A DNA stretch of 53,808 nucleotides, taken from positions 1 to 53,808 of the forward strand of contig JBKPNZ010000029.1 of NCBI GenBank assembly GCA_046732895.1, read 5' to 3'. Source of the DNA: JBKPNZ01 sp046732895. GTDB lineage: Bacteria; Actinomycetota; Thermoleophilia; Solirubrobacterales; 70-9. Of this stretch, positions 16,685 through 24,959 are shown piece by piece. Both the position numbers and the translations under genes were made by a program. The notes beneath the pieces are model-generated. The model made no database searches. It saw only the letters and a program-made list of their open reading frames with translations, and had not been told where the DNA came from. Each line of letters starts with the position of its first letter. The first letter of the stretch is position 1.

Positions 16685-17452
16685 ATGGCTCGCACAAATC
16701 GGCACACCGCGCTTGGCATCGGGGGCTGTGGGGCTCTCGTCGCCGCGCTGATCCTCGGGCTGGGTTGTGGGAATGACGGCGGCGCGTCGAGCGGATCCAC
16801 GACCTTTCCCCAGGGAAGCGACCCGGTCGATCTCAACCCGGAGGACTTCAGCGCCGACATCGACAATCCGCGCTGGCCGATGACGGTCGGCAGCCGCTGG
16901 GTCTATCGGGTGGTGGACTCCTCCGACGGGTCGGTGCAGCGTGATGTCATCACGGCCACGGACCAGACGAAGATGATCGCTGACGGCATCGAGGCCAGGG
17001 TCGTCAGCGACATCGTCAGCGATCACGGCAAGCCGACCGAGGTGACGAAGGACTGGTACGCCCAGGACTCCGATGGGAACGTGTGGTACTTCGGCGAGGA
17101 CACGGTCGAGTACAAGCACGGAAAGGCCATCGACAACGGCTCCTGGGAGGCGGGAGTCGGTGGGGCCATGCCGGGACTCGCCCTTCCGGCGAAGCCCAGG
17201 GTCGGCATGTCCTACCGCGAGGAGTACTCGAAGGGCGAGGCGGAGGATCAGTCCCGCGTCCTCGCGCTCGACGAGCAGGCACAGGTTCCGGCCGGGCACT
17301 TCGCGCCGGTCGTGATGACCGAGGACTTCTCGCCGATTGAGCCGAAGGTGTCCGAGCTCAAGTTCTACGCCAAGGGCAGCGGGCAGGCCGTCCTCGCCGT
17401 CGACGTCTCGGGCGGCACCGAGCGCGAGGAGCTCGTCAAATACACCCGCTGA
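16685..17452 (+). CDS. Predicted lipoprotein of unknown function
   Basis: A 255-residue protein with an N-terminal hydrophobic segment (GGCGALVAALILGLGC) ending in a plausible lipobox LGLGC, then a Gly/Ser-rich tether 'GNDGGASSGSTTFPQGSDPV'. The mature part is beta-rich, beginning 'WPMTVGSRWVYRVVDSSDGS', the pattern of actinobacterial surface lipoproteins of unknown role. A good ribosome-binding site (GGGAGGAG) precedes ATG 16685. No enzyme motif recognised. Confidence 0.8.
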   Translation: MARTNRHTALGIGGCGALVAALILGLGCGNDGGASSGSTTFPQGSDPVDLNPEDFSADIDNPRWPMTVGSRWVYRVVDSSDGSVQRDVITATDQTKMIADGIEARVVSDIVSDHGKPTEVTKDWYAQDSDGNVWYFGEDTVEYKHGKAIDNGSWEAGVGGAMPGLALPAKPRVGMSYREEYSKGEAEDQSRVLALDEQAQVPAGHFAPVVMTEDFSPIEPKVSELKFYAKGSGQAVLAVDVSGGTEREELVKYTR

Positions 17453-17504
17453 GCGTCTTCGACTCCTGCGATGAATTCTCGTCCCTCATACGGTCACTAC
17501 ATAC

Positions 17505-18065
17505 GTGCGCAAGCTGATCTACTCGATGGGCGTATCGCTTGACGGCTTCATCTCCGGTCCGCAGGGAGAGGGCGACTGGGCGGCGCCGGGCGCCGAGCTC
17601 CATCGGTTTCACAACGAGCAGGCGCGCGAGCTCGGCGCGCATCTCCTCGGGAGGCGGCTGTATGAGGTCATGCGCTACTGGGAAACCGCCGAGGAGCGCA
17701 ACCCGGGGGCGCCCGAGCACGAGATCGAGTTTGCCCGCATCTGGAAGCGGCTCCCGAAGTTCGTCTTCTCGACGACCCTCGACACGGTCGAGGGCAACAC
17801 CATCCTCTGCGAGCGGGGGCCTGTCGAGGAGCTGGCCCGCCTGAGGGAGCAGCCGGGGAGCGATCTGGCGGTCGGCGGTGCCGGTCTTGCATCTACGTTC
17901 ATGAAGCTCAACCTCATCGACGAGTACCGGCTGTTCGTCAGCCCGATCGTCCTCGGCGGCGGCACGCCCTTCTTCGCACCGGTGGACACGCGGATCGATC
18001 TCGACCTCGTCGAGACGCGAACCTTCGGGTCGCGGGTGGTCTACCTGCGCTACGCGCGCCGTTGA
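17505..18065 (+). CDS. RibD_C/dihydrofolate-reductase-like protein (copy 1)
   Basis: A 186-residue protein of the YwjB/RibD C-terminal reductase fold. It begins 'RKLIYSMGVSLDGFISGPQG', has 'LLGRRLYEVMRYW' and 'DLAVGGAGLASTFMKLNLID', and ends with 'EYRLFVSPIVLGGGTPFF'. The fold binds NADPH in RibD and DHFR; stand-alone members are abundant in soil actinobacteria with unknown substrates. GTG start at 17505. First of five related genes in this window. Confidence 0.88.
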   Translation: MRKLIYSMGVSLDGFISGPQGEGDWAAPGAELHRFHNEQARELGAHLLGRRLYEVMRYWETAEERNPGAPEHEIEFARIWKRLPKFVFSTTLDTVEGNTILCERGPVEELARLREQPGSDLAVGGAGLASTFMKLNLIDEYRLFVSPIVLGGGTPFFAPVDTRIDLDLVETRTFGSRVVYLRYARR

Positions 18066-18073
18066 GTCCCGGT

Positions 18074-18664
18074 CTAAGGTCGCGGCGCCGTGCGCGCGCG
18101 CCACTCCGACTCCATCCTCCGGATCAGGGCCGGGTAGACGATCCGGTGCCGGAACGGTCTGATCGCCGCCATGTAGGCGGTGCCGAGCCGCCCGTTCGGT
18201 TTCACCAGGACGGCCATCTCCCCGCGGTAACAGCCGCTCCCGTCCGGGACCCAGCCGATGTGCATGACGCCGTGCACGGTCCGATTCGCGATCTCCGCTG
18301 CCCACTCGTCGTCGAGCAGGTAGAGCGAGCTGAACGGGAGTGCGTCGAAGTCCGGGCCCGACGGGGCAGAGCGCAGATCCGGCGGTAGGCGATCTTGGAG
18401 CGTCGGCACCCTGGCGCCGAGGCCGGCGTCCGGCCCATCCAATCCGAGGAGCTCGCCGAGCTTCCATCGGATCGCCCATAGTGCGCGCGTGGCCCCCGCG
18501 GAGCTTTGGGACGGGTCGCCCGAGGCTATCTCCTGCACAAGCAGCGGGAAGTCGTCCCGGCCGCCCGGTGTCGGCAGCGCCCATACATCCTCGAGCTGGA
18601 AGTCCGGCACGACCTCGTGGATGCGCCAAGGGCGGGAGGTGTGGGCGGTGTTCGGGAGCTTCAT
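18074..18664 (-). CDS. DUF2867-family protein
   Basis: A 196-residue protein beginning 'MKLPNTAHTSRPWRIHEVVP' with 'FQLEDVWALPTPGGRDDFP' and 'VLVKPNGRLGTAYMAAIRPF', typical of DUF2867. ATG at 18664 is chosen; the frame remains open to 18742 through the operator region but without similarity. Divergent from a TetR gene, with a perfect 16-base palindrome between them, so it is probably the repressor's target. Biochemical role unknown. Confidence 0.82.
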   Translation of the reverse strand: MKLPNTAHTSRPWRIHEVVPDFQLEDVWALPTPGGRDDFPLLVQEIASGDPSQSSAGATRALWAIRWKLGELLGLDGPDAGLGARVPTLQDRLPPDLRSAPSGPDFDALPFSSLYLLDDEWAAEIANRTVHGVMHIGWVPDGSGCYRGEMAVLVKPNGRLGTAYMAAIRPFRHRIVYPALIRRMESEWRARTAPRP

Positions 18665-18702
18665 TGGGCTGCGTCGGTTTCCATTCACGGGCCACGGTAA
18701 CA

Positions 18703-18718
18703 TACATGCATGCATGTA
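18703..18718. promoter_or_regulatory. Perfect 16-bp palindrome, probable TetR operator
   Basis: TACATGCATGCATGTA is a perfect inverted repeat at the 5' end of the TetR gene and 39 bases upstream of the divergent DUF2867 ATG. Its position over the TetR start is typical of an autoregulatory operator that also silences the divergent gene. Confidence 0.6.
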
Positions 18719-19336
18719 CGTGCCCGTGATCGCACGACCCAAGCGAACCGCAGGGCGCGCAGCCGCAGCGCCCTACTCGAGTCGGCCGCCCGGGGGCTCT
18801 CCCGCTACGGCTACGGCAACCTGGTGCTCGAACAGGTTGCCCGTGAGGCGGGCTATACGCGAGGCGCGCTGTATCACCAGTTCAAGGACAAGGAGGCCCT
18901 GACCCTCGCGGTGATCGCCTGGGTAAACGAGAACTGGATGCGCGAGGTGGGCGATCCGGCCAGGCGTGAACCTGGCCCGGTCGCCGAGCTGATCGCGCTG
19001 GCGCGCGGACACGCCGTGTTCTGCCGCCGGGACATCGCCCGCGTCGTGATGGCGCTCAGGGTGGAGTTCAGCGGCCAGGACCATCCGGTGGGCCGCGAGA
19101 TCGAGCGGGTCTCGGAGACGGCCGTCAAGCGCGTCGTTCGCCTCATCCACGCAGGACGCGTGGAGGGCTCCATTCCCCCAGGCCCGCCCGCCAGGACGGT
19201 TGCGCTGGCGCTCCTCGGAGCGCTCGAGGGCGCGGTGATCGCCCTGGCCGCCCAGGCACCGCACGACGAGCTGCTGGCCGCCCGCACGGTCGCGGGCGTG
19301 CTGGGACTGGATCCAGACGTCCCGCACGCTCGCTGA
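18710..19336 (+). CDS. TetR-family regulator divergent from DUF2867 gene
   Basis: A 208-residue TetR protein: 'LLESAARGLSRYGYGNLVLE' and 'QVAREAGYTRGALYHQFKDK' form the HTH; the remainder is the helical ligand domain. The ATG at 18710 lies inside the palindrome; an alternative start slightly downstream is possible since 'MHVRARDRTTQANRR' is not conserved sequence. Likely represses itself and DUF2867. Confidence 0.88.
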   Translation: MHVRARDRTTQANRRARSRSALLESAARGLSRYGYGNLVLEQVAREAGYTRGALYHQFKDKEALTLAVIAWVNENWMREVGDPARREPGPVAELIALARGHAVFCRRDIARVVMALRVEFSGQDHPVGREIERVSETAVKRVVRLIHAGRVEGSIPPGPPARTVALALLGALEGAVIALAAQAPHDELLAARTVAGVLGLDPDVPHAR

Positions 19337-19405
19337 GATCAGGCACCGAAGCCCGCCGCCTCAAGGGATTCCCCTGGGTCCGCCGTCGGATCGCAACACT
19401 AGTGC

Positions 19406-20878
19406 TCAGATCTCTGCCACCTCCTCCTCGCCCACGGCAGTCCTTGGGAGGACCAGGGAGAGCACGCCGGCCGCGAGGAAGAGCGCGATCACGACAGGCA
19501 CTGCGTCCTTGAGCGAAGCGGTGAACGACTGCGCACCGAGGTTGGAGAAGAAGACCGCGCCGACGACGGCCACGCCGAGCGCGCCGCCGAGCTGCTGCGC
19601 CGTGCTGAAGACCCCGCCGGCGCCGCTGGCCGCCTCATGCGGGACGGCAGCCAGGACGACGTTGACCAGGGGGATGATCAGCAGCGAGAGCCCGACTCCC
19701 GCGAGGACAAGGCCGGGGACGACCGGCCACGGATCCGACCCGGTCCCGACGTGGTCGGCGCCGAGGGCCACGGCGAGCGCGCCGAGGGCCATCAGCAGAC
19801 CGCCGCTCGAGAGGACGAGCCGCCCGTAGCGCTGCGCAAGTGGAACGGCCGCCGGCGCCAGCACGAAGCTGCCGACGCTGAAGGCGAGCGCGGTGAGTCC
19901 CGCCCCAAGGGGCGAGAACCCCATTCCGGCCTGGATCCAGATCGCGAACACCAGGAAGAAGCCCTGTAGACCTGCCGAGAAGGCGAGCTGGACCGCGAGG
20001 CCCGCCGAAAACGCCGGAAGCCGGAACAACCGGGGGCGCAGGAGTGGCGCGACGCGAGCGTGCTGGCGGCGCGCTTCGATCGCGCCGAGCCCGAGCAGCC
20101 CGGCGATGCCGGCGCCGAGGAGGAGCCAGGTCCAGACGGGCCAGCCGAGGCTCCGGCCCTCAAGCAGGGGGTACGCGATGGCGACGATCGCCGCCGTCAG
20201 CACCGCGGCGCCCGCCAGGTCGGGTCGCCCCGCCTCCGGATCGTGGGTCTCGGGCACCACTCGAATGGCCGCCACCAGCGACATCAGCGCGATGGGGATG
20301 TTGATGAGGAACACGGTCCGCCAGCCCCACCCGAAGAGGTCGGCGTCCGTCAGCGCCCCGCCGAGGACCAGGCCGATCGCCGATGCGAATCCGAGGATCG
20401 CTCCGTACATGCCGAATGCCTTGCCGCGCTCATCGCCCGAGAACATCGCCCGGAACGTGCCCAGGACCTGCGGAATCATCGCCGCTGCCGCCGTCCCCTG
20501 GACCACACGCGCGGCGATCAGCTCAGCGGGTGTCTGCGCCAGGCCGGCCGCGAGGCTCGCGATGCCGAAGAGCGCGATTCCGGTGATGAAGATGCGCTTG
20601 CGGCCGAGCAGATCGCCGAAGCTGCCGGAGACGATCAGCGTCGCCGCAAAGGCGAGCATGTATGCGGAGACCACCCACTCGAGCTGGGTGCCGCTGGCCC
20701 CGAGGTCGGCGCGAATCGTCGGCAGCGCGACGTTCACGACCGTGAGGTCGATCAGGTCCATCATCGCCGCGCCGATCATCACCACGGCCGCGAGCCACCG
20801 CCCTGGGTACGCGACGCGCTGCTCTGCAGCGGAAGCCGGCCCCCCGGCTGGGATCGTGTGGGTTGCGGTCATCGCCAT
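19406..20878 (-). CDS. MFS drug-efflux transporter, DHA2 (EmrB/QacA) type
   Basis: A 490-residue membrane protein with the 14-helix DHA2 layout. Motif A appears as 'GSFGDLLGRKRIFITGIALF', and motif C-like 'GAILGFASAIGLVLGGALTD' follows in helix 5. Helix 1 has the DHA2 hallmark 'MDLIDLTVVNVALPTIRADL'. Exports small toxic compounds by proton antiport. A strong ribosome-binding site (AGGAGGAAG) precedes ATG 20878. Divergent from a TetR gene, the classic repressor-pump pair. Confidence 0.92.
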   Translation of the reverse strand: MAMTATHTIPAGGPASAAEQRVAYPGRWLAAVVMIGAAMMDLIDLTVVNVALPTIRADLGASGTQLEWVVSAYMLAFAATLIVSGSFGDLLGRKRIFITGIALFGIASLAAGLAQTPAELIAARVVQGTAAAAMIPQVLGTFRAMFSGDERGKAFGMYGAILGFASAIGLVLGGALTDADLFGWGWRTVFLINIPIALMSLVAAIRVVPETHDPEAGRPDLAGAAVLTAAIVAIAYPLLEGRSLGWPVWTWLLLGAGIAGLLGLGAIEARRQHARVAPLLRPRLFRLPAFSAGLAVQLAFSAGLQGFFLVFAIWIQAGMGFSPLGAGLTALAFSVGSFVLAPAAVPLAQRYGRLVLSSGGLLMALGALAVALGADHVGTGSDPWPVVPGLVLAGVGLSLLIIPLVNVVLAAVPHEAASGAGGVFSTAQQLGGALGVAVVGAVFFSNLGAQSFTASLKDAVPVVIALFLAAGVLSLVLPRTAVGEEEVAEI

Positions 20879-20896
20879 GAGCTTCCTCCTCTGTTA

Positions 20897-20943
20897 GAAC
20901 GACGTTCCGTACACGAACTAAGATCGAGAACGAACGGTGTTCT
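20897..20943. promoter_or_regulatory. Two inverted repeats between MFS pump and TetR gene
   Basis: The 117-base divergent gap contains GAACGACGTTC at 20897-20907 (five-base arms around one base) and AGAAC-7-GTTCT at 20927-20943. Both share GAAC/GTTC arms, as expected for binding sites of the adjacent TetR-type repressor. Confidence 0.55.
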
Positions 20944-20995
20944 AGCACAGATCGCCCCCGACTGCACGCCGTTCGTGTGTAGTACGCTGTTCGAG

Positions 20996-21730
20996 ATGCC
21001 CGCCGAGCGCTCCGAGCAGCTCGCCCCGCCCCCCTGGCAGCGGGTTCCTCAGCGAGCCGGCGGCCGGCGGCGCGATCCGCTCACGCAGGACGCGATCGTC
21101 GCCGCGGCGGTCAAGGTCCTGGACGCCGAGGGCCTTGATGGGCTCAGCATGCGCCGCGTTGCCGAGGAGCTCGACACGGGCGCCGCATCGCTCTACTGGC
21201 ACGTCGGGTCAAAGGACGGGTTGCTGGACCTCCTCCTCGATGAGGTGATCGGCGAGATCGATGTGCCCGATCCGGAGCCCGAGCGCTGGCGGGAGCAGCT
21301 CAAGGACGTGGGCCGGACGATGCGGAAGAGGATCCTCCGCCACCGCGACATCGTGCGGATCTCGATCGGGCGCATTCCGATGGGCCCGAACGCCCTGCGC
21401 CACTCGGAGCGAGTGCTCGCGATCATCCGCGCCGGCGGCGTCCCCGACGATCTTGCGGTTCTGGGCCACCACCTGCTGATCAGCTCGGTGAACGGCTTCA
21501 CGATGGACGAGACCGGCGAGGGCGGCGAGCCCCCGGCGGAGCAGCCGCCGATCGAGGACGTGGGCCGGATGGCACGCGACTACATCGCCTCATTGCCAGC
21601 CGGTGAGTTCCCGAACATGGTCGAACTGGCCGATCAGTTCGCAATCACCGACCAGGATCAGCGCTTTGAGCTCCTCCTCGACCTGTTCGTGGAGGGGCTT
21701 GCGCGGCGAGCCGACTCCCTCTCCTCATGA
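20996..21730 (+). CDS. TetR-family regulator with TetR_C_1-type domain
   Basis: A 244-residue regulator starting at ATG 20996, where similarity begins: 'LTQDAIVAAAVKVLDAEGLD', then 'GLSMRRVAEELDTGAASLYW' and 'HVGSKDGLLDLLLDEVIGEI'. This resembles the Tn10-TetR branch, with the C-terminal domain carrying 'ERVLAIIRAGGVPDDLAVLG'. The open frame extends 900 bases further upstream only as an antisense shadow of the MFS gene. Probably controls the divergent pump. Its stop overlaps the convergent MFS stop by 6 bases. Confidence 0.9.
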   Translation: MPAERSEQLAPPPWQRVPQRAGGRRRDPLTQDAIVAAAVKVLDAEGLDGLSMRRVAEELDTGAASLYWHVGSKDGLLDLLLDEVIGEIDVPDPEPERWREQLKDVGRTMRKRILRHRDIVRISIGRIPMGPNALRHSERVLAIIRAGGVPDDLAVLGHHLLISSVNGFTMDETGEGGEPPAEQPPIEDVGRMARDYIASLPAGEFPNMVELADQFAITDQDQRFELLLDLFVEGLARRADSLSS

Positions 21731-23194
21731 CTCCGACTTGTCCACTTGGGTCCGGAGTGGCGACTCCGGCAGGTAGAGGACGACGATCAGCGCCAGCGCA
21801 GCGAGGGGAGCGGCGACCAGGAAGACGGTCTGGACGCCATCGATGACGGCGCCGCGCGCCATGTCCGCGCCGCTCAAGGAGGCGTGCGAGCCCGCCTGGG
21901 AGGCGAACACCGCCCCGAGCACGGCGGCGCCGATCGCCCCGCCGAGGGCGCGGAAGAAGCCGGTGGTGGCGGTGGCGATGCCGAGCTCGCGCCGCTCCAC
22001 GGTGTTCTGGACGGCGACGATCAGGATCTGCGTGACCATCCCGAAGCCCAGGCCGAAGACCGCGAGGCCGACGCCGGTGGCGACTCGAGATGGGCTTCCG
22101 GTCACGACCGCCAACAGCACCAACGCGGCCGTCATGAGCGCCAGGCCGGCGACCGGGAAGCGCTTGTAGCGGCCCGTGCGGGCCATGCTGCGGCCCGACA
22201 GGGTGGTCGAGACCGTGATCCCGAGCATTGCTGGGACCAGCAGCAGCCCGGACTTGGTGGGCGTAGCGCCGGTTGCCGCCTGCAGGAACAAGGGCACGAA
22301 CACGGTGATCGAGAACAGCGCTGCGGTGCCCAGGAAGAGGGCGGCGCTGGCGACGGCCACGGCACGCGTCCGCAGCAGGTGGAATGGGACGATCGGATCC
22401 GCGGCCCGGCGCTCGCACCCCACCAGAGCCACTGACAGCGCGATCGCCGTGGCGATCAGCGCGATGATCGGGAGCGAGTCCCAGGCGTAGCGGTCGCCGC
22501 CCCAGATGCAGGTGAGCATCAGCGCGCTGGTCGCGCCCGCAAGGACGGCGGCGCCGGAGGCGTCCAGCGGGCGGTTGGGCCGGTCGGTGTCCGGCGCCGG
22601 CAGTCGCAGTCGCAGGCCGGCCAGCGCCACAATTCCGAGCGGCAGATTGACGAAGAAGACCCAGCGCCAGCTCGCGTGGTCGACGAGCAGCCCTCCGATC
22701 AGCGGTCCGACGATCGTGGCGACGGCGAACGCGGCGGCGATGTAGCCCTGGTAGCGCCCGCGCTCACGCGGAGCGACCAGGTCGCCCACCGAAGCCATCG
22801 CCAGGGTCATCAAACCGCCGGCGGCAACGCCCTGGATGGATCGCAGCACGATCAGCTGCGTGATGTCCTGGGTTGCCCCGCACAGCGCCGATGCGCCCAC
22901 GAAGATCGTCAGCGAGACTTCGAGCAGGAGCTTGCGGCCGTAGCGGTCGCCCAGCTTCCCCCACAACGGCGTGGTCGCTGCTGCGGCGACGACGTAGGCG
23001 CTCACGACCCAGGAGACGTCGCTCAGGCTGCCCAGATCACTGGCGATCACGGGTAACCCGGTCGCGAGGATCGTCTGGTCGAGCACCGCGGGCAGCATTG
23101 CCAGCACGATCGCCGCGAACGGCACGGCGACCGAGGCGGCGTCTCCCCCGTGCGAGAGGCTGGGTTCCGTTGGCTGCCTGCGCTCTTCGCTCAT
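21725..23194 (-). CDS. MFS drug-efflux transporter, DHA2 (EmrB/LfrA) type
   Basis: A 489-residue 14-helix transporter. Helix 1 has 'MLPAVLDQTILATGLPVIAS', motif A is 'GKLGDRYGRKLLLEVSLTIF', and helix 5 has 'VATIVGPLIGGLLVDHASWR'. ATG at 23194 gives a normal length; upstream open frame has no membrane character. Second drug pump within 4 kb, with its own divergent TetR gene at 23268. Confidence 0.92.
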   Translation of the reverse strand: MSEERRQPTEPSLSHGGDAASVAVPFAAIVLAMLPAVLDQTILATGLPVIASDLGSLSDVSWVVSAYVVAAAATTPLWGKLGDRYGRKLLLEVSLTIFVGASALCGATQDITQLIVLRSIQGVAAGGLMTLAMASVGDLVAPRERGRYQGYIAAAFAVATIVGPLIGGLLVDHASWRWVFFVNLPLGIVALAGLRLRLPAPDTDRPNRPLDASGAAVLAGATSALMLTCIWGGDRYAWDSLPIIALIATAIALSVALVGCERRAADPIVPFHLLRTRAVAVASAALFLGTAALFSITVFVPLFLQAATGATPTKSGLLLVPAMLGITVSTTLSGRSMARTGRYKRFPVAGLALMTAALVLLAVVTGSPSRVATGVGLAVFGLGFGMVTQILIVAVQNTVERRELGIATATTGFFRALGGAIGAAVLGAVFASQAGSHASLSGADMARGAVIDGVQTVFLVAAPLAALALIVVLYLPESPLRTQVDKSES

Positions 23195-23232
23195 CGTGTT
23201 TGCTCCTCCAATCTCTATAGTCACCGTAAGAC

Positions 23233-23273
23233 TACTGTAGCAGTAATCTCCATGCGACTGTAGTAGCATGGAG
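23233..23273. promoter_or_regulatory. TetR-like operators in the MFS/TetR divergent gap
   Basis: TACTG-TAG-CAGTA is a palindrome at 23233-23245. CTCCATGC and GCATGGAG form perfect 8-base arms with a 10-base spacer at 23248-23273, the second arm covering the TetR ATG. The spacer repeats the ACTGTAG core. They fit repressor sites that control both directions. Confidence 0.5.
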
Positions 23274-23924
23274 GGCGTGACCACCGAAACCGGGCTGCGG
23301 GAACGCAAGAAGGAGCGAACGCGCCGGCTGATCGCGGAGACCGCGGTGGGCCTGTTCCTCGAGCGCGGCTTCGACGGCGTCACCGTCGCCGAGATCGCTC
23401 GGCGAGCCGAGGTCGCCGAGAAGACCGTCTTCAACTACTTCCCCACCAAGGAGGACCTCGTCTATTGGCGGCTGGAGAGTTTCGAGAACGAGCTGCTCGA
23501 CGCGATCCGCGAGCGCGAGCCCCGAGAATCGATCCTCGCCGCCTTCGGGCGCTTCGTGCTCATCCGGCGCGGCCTGCTCGCCGAGCAGGATCCCGCTGCG
23601 ATCGAGCGCCTCGTCGCGCTCACCCGGATGATCACCGAGAGCCCGGCGCTCCTCGCGCGGGAGCGGCAGATCTTCGACCGGTATACCGCGTCTCTGGCGG
23701 CCCTCATCGCCGACGAGACCGGCGCCGCCGCCGAGGATGTCGAGCCATGGGTCGTCGCCAACGCCCTGATGGGCGTCCACCGTGCGCTCGTGGACTACAC
23801 GCGAAGGCGCGTCGTGGCCGGAGCGCGCAACCCCGGCCTGGCCCGCGACGTGCGCGCCCAGGGCAAGCGTGCGCTCGATGCAGTGGAACGGGGGCTTGCG
23901 GACCTCAACCCTCGCTCTCCCTGA
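23268..23924 (+). CDS. TetR-family regulator of the divergent MFS pump
   Basis: A 218-residue regulator: 'RRLIAETAVGLFLERGFDGV' and 'AEVAEKTVFNYFPTKEDLVY' form a canonical TetR HTH. The C-terminal domain resembles the AcrR/'TetR_C_17' group. ATG at 23268 overlaps an inverted repeat. The 3' end overlaps the convergent FUSC gene by 20 bases. Confidence 0.9.
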   Translation: MEGVTTETGLRERKKERTRRLIAETAVGLFLERGFDGVTVAEIARRAEVAEKTVFNYFPTKEDLVYWRLESFENELLDAIREREPRESILAAFGRFVLIRRGLLAEQDPAAIERLVALTRMITESPALLARERQIFDRYTASLAALIADETGAAAEDVEPWVVANALMGVHRALVDYTRRRVVAGARNPGLARDVRAQGKRALDAVERGLADLNPRSP

Positions 23925-24957
23925 AGACCCGGAAGGCGAGCGCCGCCACAAGGATCCCGAGCACCGTGCCGAGGGCACGCTCGCCGGCCGAGTCGACGGC
24001 AGGCGAGCCCAGCGTGTCGGTCAAGAGCACGACGTACACGGTGATCGCGGTCGTAAAGAGTGCGTACTCGATCGCCAAGAGCGCGAACGAGAGCGCCGCG
24101 GCGATCGTCAGCACGATCGTGCTCGGGATGACGGCGTCGCTCAGAACCTCGGCCAGCGCGGTGGCCAGGGCTAGCCCCATCACGGTCCCGGCCGCGCGCA
24201 TCGCGATCCGCTCAGAGGTCTGGCTGGCCTCGGGCTTGAGCACGAACAGGATCGTCAACGGCACCCAGTAGCCGTGGTCGTGAAAGCCAACCAGCCGGTA
24301 GATCGCCACCCCGATCCCCAACGCCGCGCCGAAGCGGAGCGCGTGACGGAGCGCCGGGTCGTGGAAGTCAAGCCTGGCGCGGAGCTTCGCGGCCGTCTCT
24401 CGCGCCGCTCGGGCGAGCTCAAACCGTCGCTCGCGCCCGCGATCGACCGCACCCCAGACGGCGGCGGCCCACGCGGCCTGAGCGAGGCCGCCGCAGGTGC
24501 CGAGCAGAAGTGCCTCCCACGCCTGGTGCGGCTCCAGCCACAGCCCCTGCGCGATCAGGAACGCAAGCACCAGGGATAGCCCTGCGATCGCCATCCGGAG
24601 CGACACGGCGACGGCGTAGCCGCCGAGCGCCGCCACAACCGCCATCCCGATGATCGCCGTCGGCGCCGTCTGGCTCGTGAGCACGCCCAGCGCCGCCACG
24701 ATGCCCACCAACGGTGCGCACAAGAGCTGCCAGCGCACCCGCACCCGAGCAGGGGCGTCGAAGGCGATGAAGCCGCTGATCATCGCTGCCGTGCCGACCG
24801 CTCCCGCGACACCATCGTCGAGCTGGAGCTCCGTGAGCAGGCCGGCGGCCACGGGCACGGCGATCAGAAAGCCCCGCCTGATCGCCGGCGTCGGGGCGCC
24901 GCGAAGCCCCCACGCTGCCGACACCCGCGAGCCAACCGTCGCCGGCGCCCGGGCCAT
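23905..24957 (-). CDS. FUSC-family membrane protein (aromatic-acid/fusaric-acid exporter-like)
   Basis: A 350-residue integral membrane protein made of two halves. Each half has about four to six helices separated by a cytoplasmic segment rich in Arg/Ala ('DRGRERRFELARAARETAAK'). The second half carries the FUSC_2 signature 'RFGAALGIGVAIYRLVGFHD' and 'YWVPLTILFVLKPEASQTSE'. Relatives export organic acids or are of unknown role. It lies 2 bases after the cNMP-domain oxidoreductase, so the two are probably one transcript. Confidence 0.88.
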   Translation of the reverse strand: MARAPATVGSRVSAAWGLRGAPTPAIRRGFLIAVPVAAGLLTELQLDDGVAGAVGTAAMISGFIAFDAPARVRVRWQLLCAPLVGIVAALGVLTSQTAPTAIIGMAVVAALGGYAVAVSLRMAIAGLSLVLAFLIAQGLWLEPHQAWEALLLGTCGGLAQAAWAAAVWGAVDRGRERRFELARAARETAAKLRARLDFHDPALRHALRFGAALGIGVAIYRLVGFHDHGYWVPLTILFVLKPEASQTSERIAMRAAGTVMGLALATALAEVLSDAVIPSTIVLTIAAALSFALLAIEYALFTTAITVYVVLLTDTLGSPAVDSAGERALGTVLGILVAALAFRVFRESEG

Positions 24958-24959
24958 TG

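Noticed and set aside
20060..20995. Long in-frame extension upstream of the TetR gene
   Set aside because: It lies antisense to the MFS gene, has no family similarity, and the true N-terminus with its HTH begins at 20996.
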